DNA of 64,000 nucleotides from assembly GCA_009667805.1 (NCBI GenBank), contig CM019075.1, positions 16,670,376 to 16,734,375 on the forward strand, read 5' to 3'. Below the pieces are notes generated by a model, which was given only the letters and a program-made list of their open reading frames with translations, searched no databases and was not told the DNA's origin. The translations under genes were made by a program, and so were the position numbers. Below are positions 37,325 through 49,394 of this stretch, piece after piece. Position 1 is the stretch's first letter. Each line of letters begins with the position of its first letter. The DNA comes from Leptobrachium leishanense (lineage: Eukaryota > Chordata > Amphibia > Anura > Megophryidae).

Positions 37325-37926
37325 AGGGATACTCTAGGCAACATGACCACCTAAGCTTTTTTAGGTGGTCATGATGTCCTAAGTATGCCCTTTTCCTCCG
37401 CTGCCCCCTCCGCTGAGCCGATCGGATGACACAGCTGAGAGACGCGGAGGACTTTACTCCGCCCCCACCTAGCTGTCAGCAGAGCGGGATTTGTATTTCC
37501 CGCTTCGGCCGACTATTGCCGAGTAGGAGACGTCACCGCGCTTTCAACGCGATGACATCTCCAACTCGCCGCAGTAGCTGGCGGCAGCGGCTGAGATTAG
37601 TGTTGCGCGCATCCTCTTGCGCGTAACACTAATCAAAGAAGAAGATGGAGCCGGGAGGAAGCCTGCTGATTGGCTGGTTTACGTGAGAGGCGTGCATGCG
37701 CGCTTCTCACGTAAACCATTAGCCAAGTTGAACATTTACCAGGACTGGAGCGGAAGAGGAGGGAGGGGAGTATATAAAAAAAAAACGCCGTTAGAAATCA
37801 GTGGTTTTTAGGGTATGTATTACATTTAAAAAAAAAAAAAAAAAATACTGAATAACTAGGTAGGGCAATAGGCTAAAAATCACACACACACCTTTTTTTA
37901 AATTAAATTATACCTAGAGTGTTCCT
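37325..37926. mobile_element. TTAA element (AGGGATACTCTAGG family)
   Basis: TTAA flanks at 37321-37324 and 37927-37930, with inverted ends AGGGATACTCTAGG and CCTAGAGTGTTCCT. An arm hairpin ATGACCACCTAA...TTAGGTGGTCAT lies next to the left end. I recognise this family as very common in frogs. The target suggests Kolobok or piggyBac ancestry. GC-rich interior, no transposase. Confidence 0.82.
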
Positions 37927-38235
37927 TTAAACACTACACTGGTTTTATCCCACGGTCTGAAATAAAAGGAAGACGATAAGATCGTGTCATGGAAAAAAGG
38001 TGGAGGTTTGTGGAAGCGTCAGGAAAATTATGCTGAATAGTAAAAGAGCGACGAGGACAGATGAGTTCAGCGGGAACGTCCTACAGGGTTTCAGGGTGAT
38101 TGCCTCACATTTGGAGATGGTTATCATATTTCTAGGAGTAAAACGTTACGGATCTCTGAAAGACCACATAAACAGAGGATAGTAAAAGTGAATCAAGTGG
38201 ATTAAGCAAATGAATAAAATGTAAAACCACATTAA

Positions 38236-39226
38236 CAAAGGGACACTAGCAGTTACATATGCATTACAAACACCTTAATCTAGTTAAAGCTTAAGTAAAC
38301 ACATTATAAAACACATGCTGCTGTTTTTCCTTGAAGTAATTGCATGTAAAAAGGTTTTGATCTCCTTTTTCCATTTTGTGGATTTCTCCCATAACATTTT
38401 GCAACATTTTCCGAAATCTGTGCAAAAGTTTTACTTTGTGGCTGTGCTTTATCTTGTACAGTGTTTAACCGTTAATGAGGTGGAGGAGGGAATGTTTAGA
38501 ATTGCTGCAGGAGGTCTTATGTGATCCAGGCCAAGAGCTGGCAGTCGAAGGAGATTAGACAGGGACCTTAAAAGACTTCTAATCTACCCCCTGGTGATGT
38601 CCTTTGAATACATCCACACAATACAATGATGTGAGTCGGTGAATGATCCATTCACTCCATTCTATGGGCACAGCCACACAGTGAGGAGCAAGTGATGGAA
38701 AGCTACTTTCAGTTTACAATAGTGATGCACTGAAATGAAAATTTTGGGATCAGCTGAGAATCAGTCATCCGAACCTGGGTCTGGAGGCATGGCCAAGCCG
38801 GGGGCTCGCCGGAGCAGGCGGCTTGGCCAGGTCTACAGACCCAGGTTCGGCTGACTGATTTTCGGCCAATTTTTTCGGCCGTTTTTCCTTTTCGGTCAAA
38901 AGCGCCATTTTCAGCCTATAATTTTGGCGGCTCAAATTTCTTTGCATCCCTAGTTTACAACACAAAATATCACATAATGGATGCAACCAGTGACACATAT
39001 AGAGGAAAATATCACACAATGGATGCACCCAGTGACACATACAGAGGAAAATATCACACAATGGATGCACCCAGTGACACATTAGTTAAGAAAATATTTT
39101 CCTCCTATAACATATTTTCTTAACTACAGTACACATACAAGAGAAAAACAAAGCACATGTAAGATATTGGCGACATAAAATAAACAAAATAAGAACATGT
39201 CATTTTTGGTGGTAGTGGCACTTTAC
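38236..39226. mobile_element. TTAA element with short minisatellite (copy 1)
   Basis: Right end GGTGGTAGTGGCACTTTA and left end AAAGGGACACTAGCAG correspond to the ends of the 59052-60189 element in reverse. Interior segments match that copy, including CATCACTTGCTCCTCACTGTG. Here the internal minisatellite has three units (38970-39085), and a hAT MITE is inserted at 38720. Confidence 0.7.
38720..38952. mobile_element. hAT MITE, duplication GTTTACAA
   Basis: Ends TAGTGATGCACTGAAATG and TTTGCATCCCTA. Exact 8-bp duplication GTTTACAA at 38712-38719 and 38953-38960. 233 bp, nested in the TTAA element. Its middle carries the inverted pair GAACCTGGGTCTG/CAGACCCAGGTTC. Confidence 0.88.
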
Positions 39227-39662
39227 GTTACCATGAAAATCAATGTCATTGCATACAGAGAAATTACATATGTGTGCTTATACTGTATGGCCAGCTGTAG
39301 TGTATATGGACACCCCCTAATATTAACATAAGAAAAGATCCGAAGTGACATGATCTTGACTACAAATACTGGTAGTCCTTCAGGCTGTCATCTTGGAGGA
39401 CCTCTAAACTTTCATCAGGATTACATCACTACTCAGTTACTCGGACTTCATGGAATTTCCTAGCTCTTTAAAATACATCTTTAAGAGTACAACACTTAAC
39501 AAGCTAGGACATCTTGGTTTATTGGGTTTATTATGTTATTTGTACATAAAAGTCCCCCCTTCTTTACCCCCCAAAAAAAAAAAATTGACCCTAACATGAG
39601 AGTGATCGGAAGAAACACAAATAGGGCAAGAGGGGAACAGTGGGGTTGAGACAAATGATAGG
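39227..39662. other. No recognisable feature
   Basis: Unassigned intronic sequence. Confidence 0.5.
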
Positions 39663-39670
39663 CACAAGAC

Positions 39671-40418
39671 CAGTGACGTGCGGTGAGATCAGTGGCTGGT
39701 CAGGCACTGGGTAGTATCAGAGTCAGATATACACAGGGTTACGCAATCGCAATTAACGCATTTGATTATCGTTATATAGGAGAATAGAGTTTCACTATTT
39801 ATAAAGTAAAGTTCGCATTTTTTTTTACAGTTCTAAGAGCATGCACTTACAATACTGACTAATAGAGGGCGCTATTTCACACATGCTGATTGCTGAGCTC
39901 TGCCTGCCCCCCCCCTCACGACTAACGAGGACAGTCACATGACTGTCCTGCGTCAATCAATCCATGGGGAGCTCTGCCTCCCATGGGGGGTGTTGTTTTT
40001 TTTTTTAAAAAAAAAGAAGTGCTTGAGACCAATGGAGCTTTCCCATTGGCTCAAGCTTTCAATTGCTCTCAGTGCCTCTGAAGGCACTGAAAAGCGTAGA
40101 ACCAGGAAGTCAGCTTAAGCTACGCAATTAGTGTAGCATTCACCTGTGCAAATTGCGTAGGCTAGGCTGGCTCAGTGCTGCCCCTGCTGTCTGTTTAGTA
40201 AATCACACACACACAGCAGCCGGCAAACTGAAAGTGCAGGGGGGGAAAGTGGACAGAGAAGCACAGCTAGGGAGCGTAGAGCACGTGAGTATGAGAACCT
40301 TTTCAATAAATAACAGTTTATTTACAGTTTAAATATACACACATGTCATTACAGCACAATGAGCACATTAATTTACTGGGGCAGGGGAGGCTCTGCCTCC
40401 CCTGACTGCACGTCCCTG
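39671..40418. mobile_element. hAT element, duplication CACAAGAC
   Basis: Ends CAGTGACGTGCGGTGAG and ACTGCACGTCCCTG. Exact 8-bp duplication CACAAGAC at 39663-39670 and 40419-40426. Length 748 bp. The interior 40028-40190 is shared with the element at 41313-42106, although their ends differ. Confidence 0.88.
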
Positions 40419-40426
40419 CACAAGAC

Positions 40427-41304
40427 TGATCTTGCAGAGACACAAAGGTACCGAGAGGGCCGCAAAAAGGGGACAAGTGAGAGCCTGAGGCACAAATCTT
40501 GTTACACAGATGTGTCTGTGCTACAATATAGATGAGCGAGATGGGTAAAGGGCACAATGGGGGTAAGGGGGATAGAGCAGAGAACTAGTGGGGTTGAGTG
40601 CAGTTTAAAATATATTGGATTTTTATAGTTCTTTCCTTTGCCTCGGTCCTTTTTCTTTGAACAGCTATTAGGCAGATACCAGTTTTATTATTATTTCCAT
40701 TAGAACATATTCTTGACGAACATGAAGTCCACGTGGTAATATGGTCTGGCTTACTTCACGGATTCTGTAAAACACTACCACCAGACCTAACAGCGATGTA
40801 AAACACAACATTTACAGGATTTAGATGTATTTACTCTGTGCTTGTCCCAGCATGAAATCTGTCACGTCCACGTATAACCGGCAGAAACCTAATCAGACAA
40901 TCTCCATGCACTGTGTACTTTTCAACAATGGGAAGCTCCAAGCTTCTGGACGCCAGTAACAAGGCCGTGATGGAGGCCATGTAATGCACGCTGACTCACA
41001 AACTGCACGTCAACCATATGTGCTTGCACACAACCCATTCAAAGCCTTTGTCAACGAAATAATAGTCTATACTATATATATTTCCACACATAACCCCACA
41101 CACCCTGACACAAATATCTTATGCACACATATATATATAAATACTCACATTATTACAAAGAACAACTCAAACATCCAACACACACGCACTACCATGACCT
41201 ATACAAAAAATGTGTGTATATTTGCATACTAGTTGAAGAGGCCATATTCTGTAGTGAATGGGAGAAATTGCTTGGTTTGAATTGTGTAGCCCCACTCAGG
41301 TAAG
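40427..41304. other. No recognisable feature
   Basis: Unassigned intronic sequence. Confidence 0.5.
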
Positions 41305-41312
41305 GGTTTGAG

Positions 41313-42106
41313 CAGTGTTTCTCAAGTAGTGGGTCGCGACCAGGAGTGGACTGGGTCGCGGGGCAAGTTTCCCCCAGGCCTCTCATGCCTGGGACCTGCT
41401 GATGCATCTTACCTGCAGTAGCAGGTCCAAGGCGGTACGGCTACATCTGCCTACCTCACCAATGGAGCTTTCCCATTGGTCCAAGCTATTCCATTGCTTT
41501 CAGTGCCTCTCTGAGGCACTGAAGAGCGTAGGTTCAGGAAGTAGGCAGCGCCAGACACGCGCTGCAATCTTAATCTCTTGGCCATCTTGAGCTTGCACGA
41601 TTAGCGTGTCGTTCAGCTACCTAAATTGTGTAGGCTTAGGGTGGGCAGGTTGCCACTGCTGTGAAGAAATAATGCATGCAGTGGCAGAGACGGATGACAG
41701 GGGGAGCGCGGAGCAAGTTTTTATATAATATTTTATTATTCAGTAGTGCTTTATATTGCTTTGTCTACCATCACCCCAAACTTTGAGAAACTTAAGAGCA
41801 AGAAGCATCCCCAGTTTTTTCAGACGTTCTAATTAATTTCATATGTTTCAATTACAGTTTATTTTATTGTGTTTTTGCCCCAGCAGCGCTTTCGTTTTCA
41901 CTAATGCTGTGATTACTGCACTAACCATTTTTGGAAAGAATTCCTGTTTGTTTACAAAATTGTTTAAAAAGTGCATACGTTGTAGAATATTGCACATGTT
42001 GTTTTGTGGAATAAATTATGTTTCAGAAATTCAATTAATTTTGGGTCGCGACTTAATGACCAAGGTCAATTGTGGGTCCTGAGGGTCCACAGGTTGAGAA
42101 CCACTG
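41313..42106. mobile_element. hAT element (Charlie-like ends CAGTGTTTCTCAA)
   Basis: Ends CAGTGTTTCTCAAGTAGTGG and CCACAGGTTGAGAACCACTG are the familiar ends of Charlie-type hAT repeats, with GGGTCGCGAC near both ends. Flanks GGTTTGAG (41305-41312) and GGTTAGAG (42107-42114) are an 8-bp duplication with one mismatch. The interior 41458-41662 is shared with 39671-40418. Confidence 0.87.
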
Positions 42107-42359
42107 GGTTAGAGGATTGTGACCTAGCTGTTTCTTTAGGGGGTATTTACAATGATGTATCTAAACAATGTGAAAATAATAGATTGAGATACTGTAGCAG
42201 GCACTGCAACTGTTCTGTTTATTGTATCCTTTTCGAACAGTACAGTCATGAGGTCATTCAATTTTTTTGACGCTTTTGCTTATATGCTTTATTTTGCAAT
42301 TTATGGCTAATATGCGTAATAAATGATACACCTGGCAATCCTTTAAACAGCAAGTATCA

Positions 42360-42960
42360 ATGCCAAAGTGTTTTAACTCGACCTTTTGGGAGGCCTGCTA
42401 GAGGCATTACTCTTTGAGGAGCAGACCCCATGTGTTGTATACCAGTTGCATGTGGACCCACATTTTAGGCCCCGTTCACACTGTACGATTTTTATATTCG
42501 TGACATGGTGCGATAATGTCGCGCGACGTTGCCGTTTTTTGTGCGATTTTTGCAAAGCACCACCAATACAAATCGCAAAATTGCAGATAGCAAATCGCAA
42601 AAAAAAGTCATGTACCTGCGACAAGATGTGAACAGCTCCATTGAAATACATTGGAGAAGCTACACAGCGCGACGTGGCGGCAAAATCTGTGCGATAAGGC
42701 CCTATTCACACTGTGCGATTTATCTGTCCCATAGAAATTGGAGCTGATGGATTCTGTCTACCGTGGATATGTCTGCTCACAGCTTTAATGGAGAAACCTG
42801 AAAACCTGTTGCACCACCTCCCTTGAGTGCTGCGGTTTTGGCGCTATGTAAGGGTGCAGATAGATAGCCACATGCCTCTCGGTTTTATTCTTTGCTTAAT
42901 TACATTTTGGTCAGACTGCAGTTTCTCTTTATGCAAAGTCCCCCACTGCCTTTGTTCTAC
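42360..42960. repeat. Dispersed repeat with a CpG-rich insertion
   Basis: The outer parts match 32880-33233 in order. Between them, 42470-42720 is a CpG-rich segment bounded by direct copies of GGCCC(C/T)(G/A)TTCACACTGT(A/G)CGATTT. It is absent from the sister copy. Confidence 0.6.
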
Positions 42961-45228
42961 TACAAAATCAGTGGATGGTCTTCTACAATAGAAAAATGTA
43001 AAAAAAGCGTCAATTTAATAATCCAAATGAGAAAAATCTACAATTAAACAATCACTATCCATATTCTATGCCTCGTCCCTTTCTAATCTTGCCCTGTCTT
43101 GGATCAAGTGATAGGCACCCTAACAAAATTGCTGGACAGGGTTATTATGGCCATTAGATCCCAACATTTGTGTAACAGTCTTGTATTCTTATTTTTCCCT
43201 TCTATCAACAAAACAAAGGATATTTACAAGCTACAGGATGATCTAATAGTTTTATAGGTTTTAAAGTTAAGCTTGGTGGATTGGACAGTTTTAACTTCGT
43301 GCATACTACAAAAGGAATCCGGGAAATTTTTAAAATAGTGGTTTCCTTACATTTGGTCTGGTCAAGTCAGACTGAGCATGTGTAAAGTGGCCTCAGCTGG
43401 GGCAGATTTTGGAAAATGTCCTAGATTTGTTTTGAACATGTTCGGCTCCTCACAAGAACTACTCCAGAATGTCATTGACGATTATTACAATTGACAGATG
43501 ATTATTAGATTACTTGGCATTAGCAATTCATCATAATTATTTGCAATAATTACTGGTTGTAATATATACTATATATAACACACGTAATTCCAATCCTGTG
43601 TTTAGATAAGCAGTCCAATAATAAAAAAAAATTCTGCATTTCTTTGAAAACATTTTGCAAAGCATGAAAAGGCTACCAGCGCCTTAACCGGTTAAAAAAA
43701 CCAAACTCCTCATAAGGACAAGATAAACAAAAGAATAAAAGGAAGCTCAAATATAACATTTCCGGCGCACCGCTAAACCATCCTGTTAGGGAAGCAAATT
43801 TTTCAGGGAGAGAAGGACTGTCCAAAGCAAATAAGGATTCCCATTCTCGAGACTGTCTAACAAACAAAACTCCACGAGAAGAATTAAGATCATCCCATCT
43901 TTATCATCACAAACTGCCAATCAAGGCAGGAAACATTCAATGAGAACATTAACATAAATACCAAACATAGCTATCAGCAACATAGAGAACGAAGGGAGAG
44001 CGGCAGAGATGTGAAATATACAGGAATCCTTCATTTTCCTCCCACTCACTTTTTAGGAGTTGCATATATGAAATTACAATAAATGTTCTATGGGAAATAG
44101 TCAGTGTGGTTCGTAAGTAGTTGGACAGTGGTGCCATTTTGTTCCTGCCTTAACGGTATAATGTAGACGCTTGAAAGGAAAAATGTTTTGAGGGGACCAC
44201 AATTAATATCAAGGAATTAAAAAAAAATGTGAAATTAATAAGATTACATAACTTCAAACAATCCCTTGCTGGGGTGAATCTCCAGAGATGGTAGCACGAT
44301 AGGAAGTATACAGTTTTATACTTGTCATTCTGAACCCCTCGAAAGGGGAAACGATTCTTCAGGCAGCATGGAGAGAACATCGGACATTGTCACCGACAAA
44401 AACATGGAATGAGTTTTAACTGGCCTAGTCAAGGAAGAGACTTGTATCCAAATGAGACAAATCCGAAGCCAATGAGAAGCTCAATAGAGTAACTGGGAGA
44501 CTTACAACGCCTTAGCATTAAAACGTCAATGGAGCTACTTGCAATGGACATCCATTATACTCAACCAAACCCTAATGCCACCACCTTGTTTTATAGAGGT
44601 GATATGCTTTGGAGGTCAGGATATGTGATCATATGTGGTGGGGAGCTGGAAACTGATTGAAGACCTGAACAGGTTGAGCACTACTTTCCGATGGGATCTA
44701 CAGACAAGAGATGTTTGTTCGAGCAAAAGGTTCACCAATGATAACTTCAATGGCACAGTTCTGATTATAAAAGGTTTGCAAAATATAACAGTAATCCATA
44801 CAAGACCAAGACTATGACAACTGTACACATTTTTAGGGGGGTGCTTGGCCATTGGTAACAGCCACTCCTGGTGACTTAACACATATTTGCATATAAAACT
44901 ATACACATTTTACAGACTGGTAAAGCATGGATCCTGGTTTCACAGAGACTGTAAAAGTCCGTCTTCACACCGAGTCAACTACTGGATCTACAGGTGTTCA
45001 ATAATAGTGATAACCAACTAAGGCTAGAGATAACATGAATGGTAATAAAGTGACAGCTGGGAAGCAGAATAGTGGTAGAATCAAGAGTCAGCGGGAAAGA
45101 TTGCCTCTAAATGGACTTTATACGTCGAGGCTAAACTTCACATGAGAATTAAAGGAGGTGACGAGATTCAGAAACCGGGCCATACATGACAATTCCTGGA
45201 GATCAGACTCCGAGTCTATGTCCTACAT
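42961..45228. other. No gene recognised
   Basis: Unassigned intronic sequence with no clear repeat boundary. Confidence 0.45.
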
Positions 45229-45362
45229 AAGAATTACTGGGGGCAATCAGTCTCCGGAGCCACGCATTAGAATTACTCGGGGCAATCAGTCTCCGAAGCC
45301 ACTCATTAGAATTACTGGGGGCAATCAGTCTCCAGAGCCATGCATTAGATTTACTGGAGGTG
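45229..45362. repeat. 39-bp tandem repeat, about 3.5 copies
   Basis: The unit is AGAATTACTGGGGGCAATCA then GTCTCCGGAGCCACGCATT. Confidence 0.85.
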
Positions 45363-45884
45363 AAAGAGGTTCTACAGAAGAATTCCTAGATGCAATCAGA
45401 TTCTGAGACTGAGCACTTTGAGATTGCCCTACTGGAGTTGATTAAAGATGACTTTAAAAGATTTCTCAATGTTCTCTTCACTTGCGTGGGGTTGGGCACC
45501 ATGAGATGGGTCAGACTATCTAATATGGCCTCTATTCTAGTTGAGTTGGTAATAGGGAGCTGAAAATGACTAAAGATGGCGCCAACCACCATTAAGCATT
45601 AACCATTCTATTACAAGTGAGCCACTATGGTGGCAGGTTGCCGAGTAATGGTGGAGGGCCGCTAAATTATATTAGCGGCAGGCAGCTCTGGTTTCCTCTT
45701 GAGTCCATCAGACTACACTGAGAAGAGTCCATGACCCACACACAAGTGTGTATCTAATCTGTTAGGACATAAGGATTTGGTAGATGATATTCTTTCATTT
45801 TTGGCTGCAAGCAGAAATAATGACCCATTTTTCTCAAGCTGCCTCCACATTGGTTCACTGCTTCTTATATAATGGGTCACCCCT
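45363..45884. other. No recognisable feature
   Basis: Unassigned intronic sequence. Confidence 0.5.
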
Positions 45885-46030
45885 CTCAGATTGTAAGCTC
45901 TTGAGCAGGGTCGTCCCTTCTGTTGTGTGTGTGTGTGTGTGACGTGTATGTATATTTGTTATTCTGTCTCTCCCTTTGTACAGCGCTAAGGAATTTGTTG
46001 GCGCTTTTAAAATACTTGTAACTGGTATCC
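45885..46030 (+). repeat. SINE body and type A tail
   Basis: AGATTGTAAGCTCTTGAGCA, a (TG)n stretch, CCTTTGTACAGCGCTAAGG and TTGGCGCTTTTAAAATACTT. Related to 8985-9234 without a visible pol III head. Confidence 0.65.
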
Positions 46031-46346
46031 TGAGAAGACCTCAAGAAAGCCAGTGGCAGTTCCTTTAATATTGAAGTCACCAAAGTAACACCACCATTCT
46101 TCCAATGAACGAGTGGCGAAAAACTTCTAATACCTTTATTAGGGCTGGACCATATCCCCGATTTAGCCTAATTTTACCATGATTTTACTCTTGCGAAAAT
46201 CGGACTCTGTGCATCGGCAAACCAAAGCCCACAGATTCCGTAGGCACCTCCCCAAACCGGTTAGCTCCGCCTTGCCGATTCTCCGATGGGCATCAGTCGA
46301 TTTTTAACAAATCCACAGTCCTTGATTATCGCAAGAGTCAGTCGAC

Positions 46347-48492
46347 TAGGGCTGCAACTAACGATTATTCTCATAATCAATTAGTTGGCAGATTTATTAT
46401 TGCGATTAATCGATTCATCTGATAAAATTCCTTTTTCTATTTTTTTTTTTAGTTAACCCTTTCGCTGCTGAGGCTTTTCACACCTTTGTGCTTAGGTCAT
46501 TTTTACCGGTTTTGCTCATCATGTTTAAACGTGTTTTGAAGGCTTATTTTAGTATATGACCCAGACATATTATATATCGTTCTTTCCGTCAGACTCGGCA
46601 GATTCATAATATGTCATTATTATATGTATACGTCATGACCTGTCTGTATATTATAACAAAAAATGCAATAAAATATGTATTTTCAATAATTTACAATGTG
46701 TAAAGTGGTTTTTTTCACATTTTAACATGCGAGCAATTGCGGTTATATTTTGTATGGGGTGCGCTTGTTAAAAAAATTAGAGATGGGGTCTCGTTCCATT
46801 TTTTTTTTTTTTTTGGGGGAAAATTACACGATTTTTAACAAACGCACCGCATACAAAAATCGTTAGTGCAGCATCATTGTTCACATTATAATTGAAATGG
46901 GAACAATATTGCTGCATTAACAAACCAAAAAAAAGAAAAATTTTTTTTTTATAATTTATTTTAAATATATTTTTATTTTTAATTTTTTTTTTTATTTTTT
47001 TTTTAAAACTTTTTTCACTTTCGTGTTTGGTATCGTTGGAACGGCCATGCTCTGGCCGATCCAACCATACCAAACTTTAACCCCTAGCTGCCACGGATCG
47101 GGAGATCAGGAGTTCCAATGAACTCCCTATCTCCACCGTTGGTGGCAGTTAGGGGTTAACTCTAGGACTGGCGTCATCGTGCTATGCACGATGACGCCAG
47201 TCCTCAGGGGGAGTTCCCGGAGGCTTGGCCGACATCCAAGATGTCGGCCAGCTCCGGGAAAGGATCACAAACCGGCGCTTTTCAGCGCCGATTCGCGATC
47301 CAGCTCCCCAGGGGTTAATGCCAGGCACCATTTGGAAGGGCAGGCTGCGCCCTTCCAAATGGTGCCTGGGTTAACCCCCGCAACGCCGCCGATCGGGAGG
47401 GAGAGAGGTCCGAAGGACCTCCCCCCCCCTTTCAGGCGCCTCCTCCGCACATGCGGGGGGGGGGTGCCTGAATTAGGTGTCATCGCGCTGCCGCGATGAC
47501 ACCTAATTTCATCGGCGGCGGCTCCGGATGCTGGGCTGACATCGAGGATGTCAGCCCGCACCGGGGGGGCCAGCGAATGGCCGGAACCCGGCCGAACGCT
47601 GACCCCAAAAGGGAGGACGCGCTCAGCGGGAGCCATGTGGAGGACGCGCTGAGCGCGTCTTCCGCATGGAAGTGGTTAAAAAAAAAACTCCCCCGTTTTT
47701 CATAAGCAGTTTGCGTAGTGTACCTAACTTTCATACGTACATATGCAAATTGCATATTTTGCGTACTTTTCATACAAGGTATGTGAGTGGTCAGAGGGAT
47801 GGGTTGATGCTGCACGCGCAGCTTAAGCCCATGTTTGCTTTCTCAAATGAACGCGGCTACAAGCACTTGGTCATAGATGATGATGTCCGCATAAAATAGG
47901 GGTTAATAAGCTAAAGTGGTCAGGGTGCGTAGAGTGTCCCTTTAAAATAATTTCATGAACAAACTGAGTGGGAGGAGGGACTGGAGGAGGAAGGGAGTGA
48001 CTTTGCTCAAGTGACTTGACCTGAGTGTGAGAGGGAGTGGGTATGGACCAAAGACCGGACCTGAGTGTGGAAGTGAGTTTGGGGAAAGGGACCAGATCAA
48101 AAGTGAGAGAATGGCAACTCTAGACCAAAGAGAGTGTGGCAGGGAGGGTGGGGTGGTGGCACGGGACTCTAGCATCAAGTAGGGATAACACACAGGCATA
48201 CAGTTTCTTCACCCAGTGGCAGTATCCTATTGTTTGTGTTATAATTTGGCTACTGTTGTAAACGGAATAAAAACAGACTGGTTGTGTCTGACATAACCCT
48301 AGAACTAAATCATGCCTAGGAAAGCAGCGGCGCGTCTTCTCCAGTCAGCTCCGAAGCTGAGGTTATTTACGTTTAACTCGGTCTGACTCTAAATAGTGTG
48401 TGCTGTACACAGGACGATTAATTGACACTGATTAATCGATAATGGAAATAGTTGACAACTAATTTAATCATCGATTAGTTGTTTCAGCCCTA
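46347..48492. mobile_element. Inner hAT element (TAGGGCTGCAACTAACGAT), duplication CAGTCGAC
   Basis: Ends TAGGGCTGCAACTAACGATT and CGATTAGTTGTTTCAGCCCTA. Exact 8-bp duplication CAGTCGAC at 46339-46346 and 48493-48500. CGATTAAT-type motifs recur near both ends. It carries the TTAA-like hairpin cluster (from 46453) and, at 47890-47947, a one-sided end of the TTAAAGGGACACT family. Confidence 0.87.
47025..47659. repeat. Run of nine hairpins
   Basis: Nine near-perfect inverted repeats follow one another: 47025-47076, 47077-47159 (TTAA at both ends), 47164-47204, 47226-47250, 47273-47290, 47321-47369, 47471-47508, 47533-47557 and 47643-47659. Stems reach about 22 bp. The first matches the hairpin in the 2700-2961 MITE. 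No coding function seen. Confidence 0.85.
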
Positions 48493-48655
48493 CAGTCGAC
48501 CGCTTTTAAAACTGGGCTAAATCAAGGATATTACCCAACCCTAAGAGATTTTTAGTTTTATTTTTTTTAGAAAACCAGACAAAAAAATTTAGAACTTCAA
48601 AGACACAGATCTTATAGTATATTTTCAATTATGAAATAAAAATCAAGTTACTCAC

Positions 48656-48680
48656 CTGTACGACTTCAATTCCCCTTTTC
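48656..48680 (-). CDS. ITPK1: ITPK1 25-bp microexon (KRGIEVVQ)
   Basis: On the minus strand a long pyrimidine tract ending TTCTTCTAG is followed by 25 bases and then the donor GTGAGT. The exon reads G, then codons for KRGIEVVQ. The first G completes an arginine codon (AG|G) begun in the upstream exon. In vertebrate ITPK1 the protein runs CRKRGMEVVQ directly into LNLSRPIE, so this exon supplies exactly the eight residues missing before the 8272-8397 exon. It ends in phase 0, as that exon requires. It is far too short for ORF prediction and would usually be missed. The upstream exon, which should carry the initiator methionine and residues 1-32, was not seen to the right and probably lies beyond 64000. 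I am sure of the match because sequence, phase and both splice sites agree. Confidence 0.88.
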
Positions 48681-49394
48681 CTAGAAGAAAGAAAAAAAAG
48701 AATATAAAGGACTGACCCAAAACAGAACACAAGCCATCTGCTGTAAATGGTAGAATATGTAAATATTTAAAGTAATAGTAAATAATTTTTCGTAGCTTTT
48801 TGAAATGGAGATATCCAAGGAAATAAGCAATGTTTCTCAAAATATTTAACTCGCTGTTGCAGAAGGGGATTCATTAAGCACAGATATGTTTAAACTTCAC
48901 CGATGTTGGCAGCGCCATCTAAAAACAAGTCTATTATTATAGCTGAGCAGTCCCAGCTTCCTGAGAATGGGATTTTTTTTTTCTGGGACTGCATTTCCTG
49001 CCTTGGACTGCAACATTATGGCGTTTATGATGTACTAGAGTGGCATTCCCACGAGCTCGCTGGCGTTGGTCCATTTAGCAATTGGGGAACCACCACCCGG
49101 CAGAAGATTAAACCTAAAATAAAGCTGCTTAAATACCTTCACTTTGGGGCCATTAAGACCCTTTTTTTGATAGGCTGCGTTGAGTCACTGTTCCACTTTT
49201 TGGATTTAACCAACGTTCGTTAACAATAGCGCCGGTTCTCTTTCAGTTTACCTTGCACAGAAGATAAATTAACTTCTTTTTACAAAGCTGGCACAGGATC
49301 ATCGGTATAAAAAAAGGAATTGTACATTTTTAAAATAGATTTGTGCATCTCCTACTCCCCCCCCCCCCCACGAATCTTGTACTAACCCCGTATC
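48681..49394. other. ITPK1: No recognisable feature (ITPK1 upstream intron)
   Basis: Sequence just 5' of the microexon on the minus strand. Apart from its pyrimidine tract nothing was recognised. There is a poly-C run at 49359-49370. Confidence 0.5.

Larger units (their letters stand above)
46140..48543. mobile_element. Outer hAT-like element (TAGGGCTGGACCATATCC)
   Basis: Ends TAGGGCTGGACCATATCC and GGATATTACCCAACCCTAA, with CGATTTAGCC / GGGCTAAATC next to them. An 8-bp duplication is not visible. It is the host of the hAT element at 46347-48492. Confidence 0.6.
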
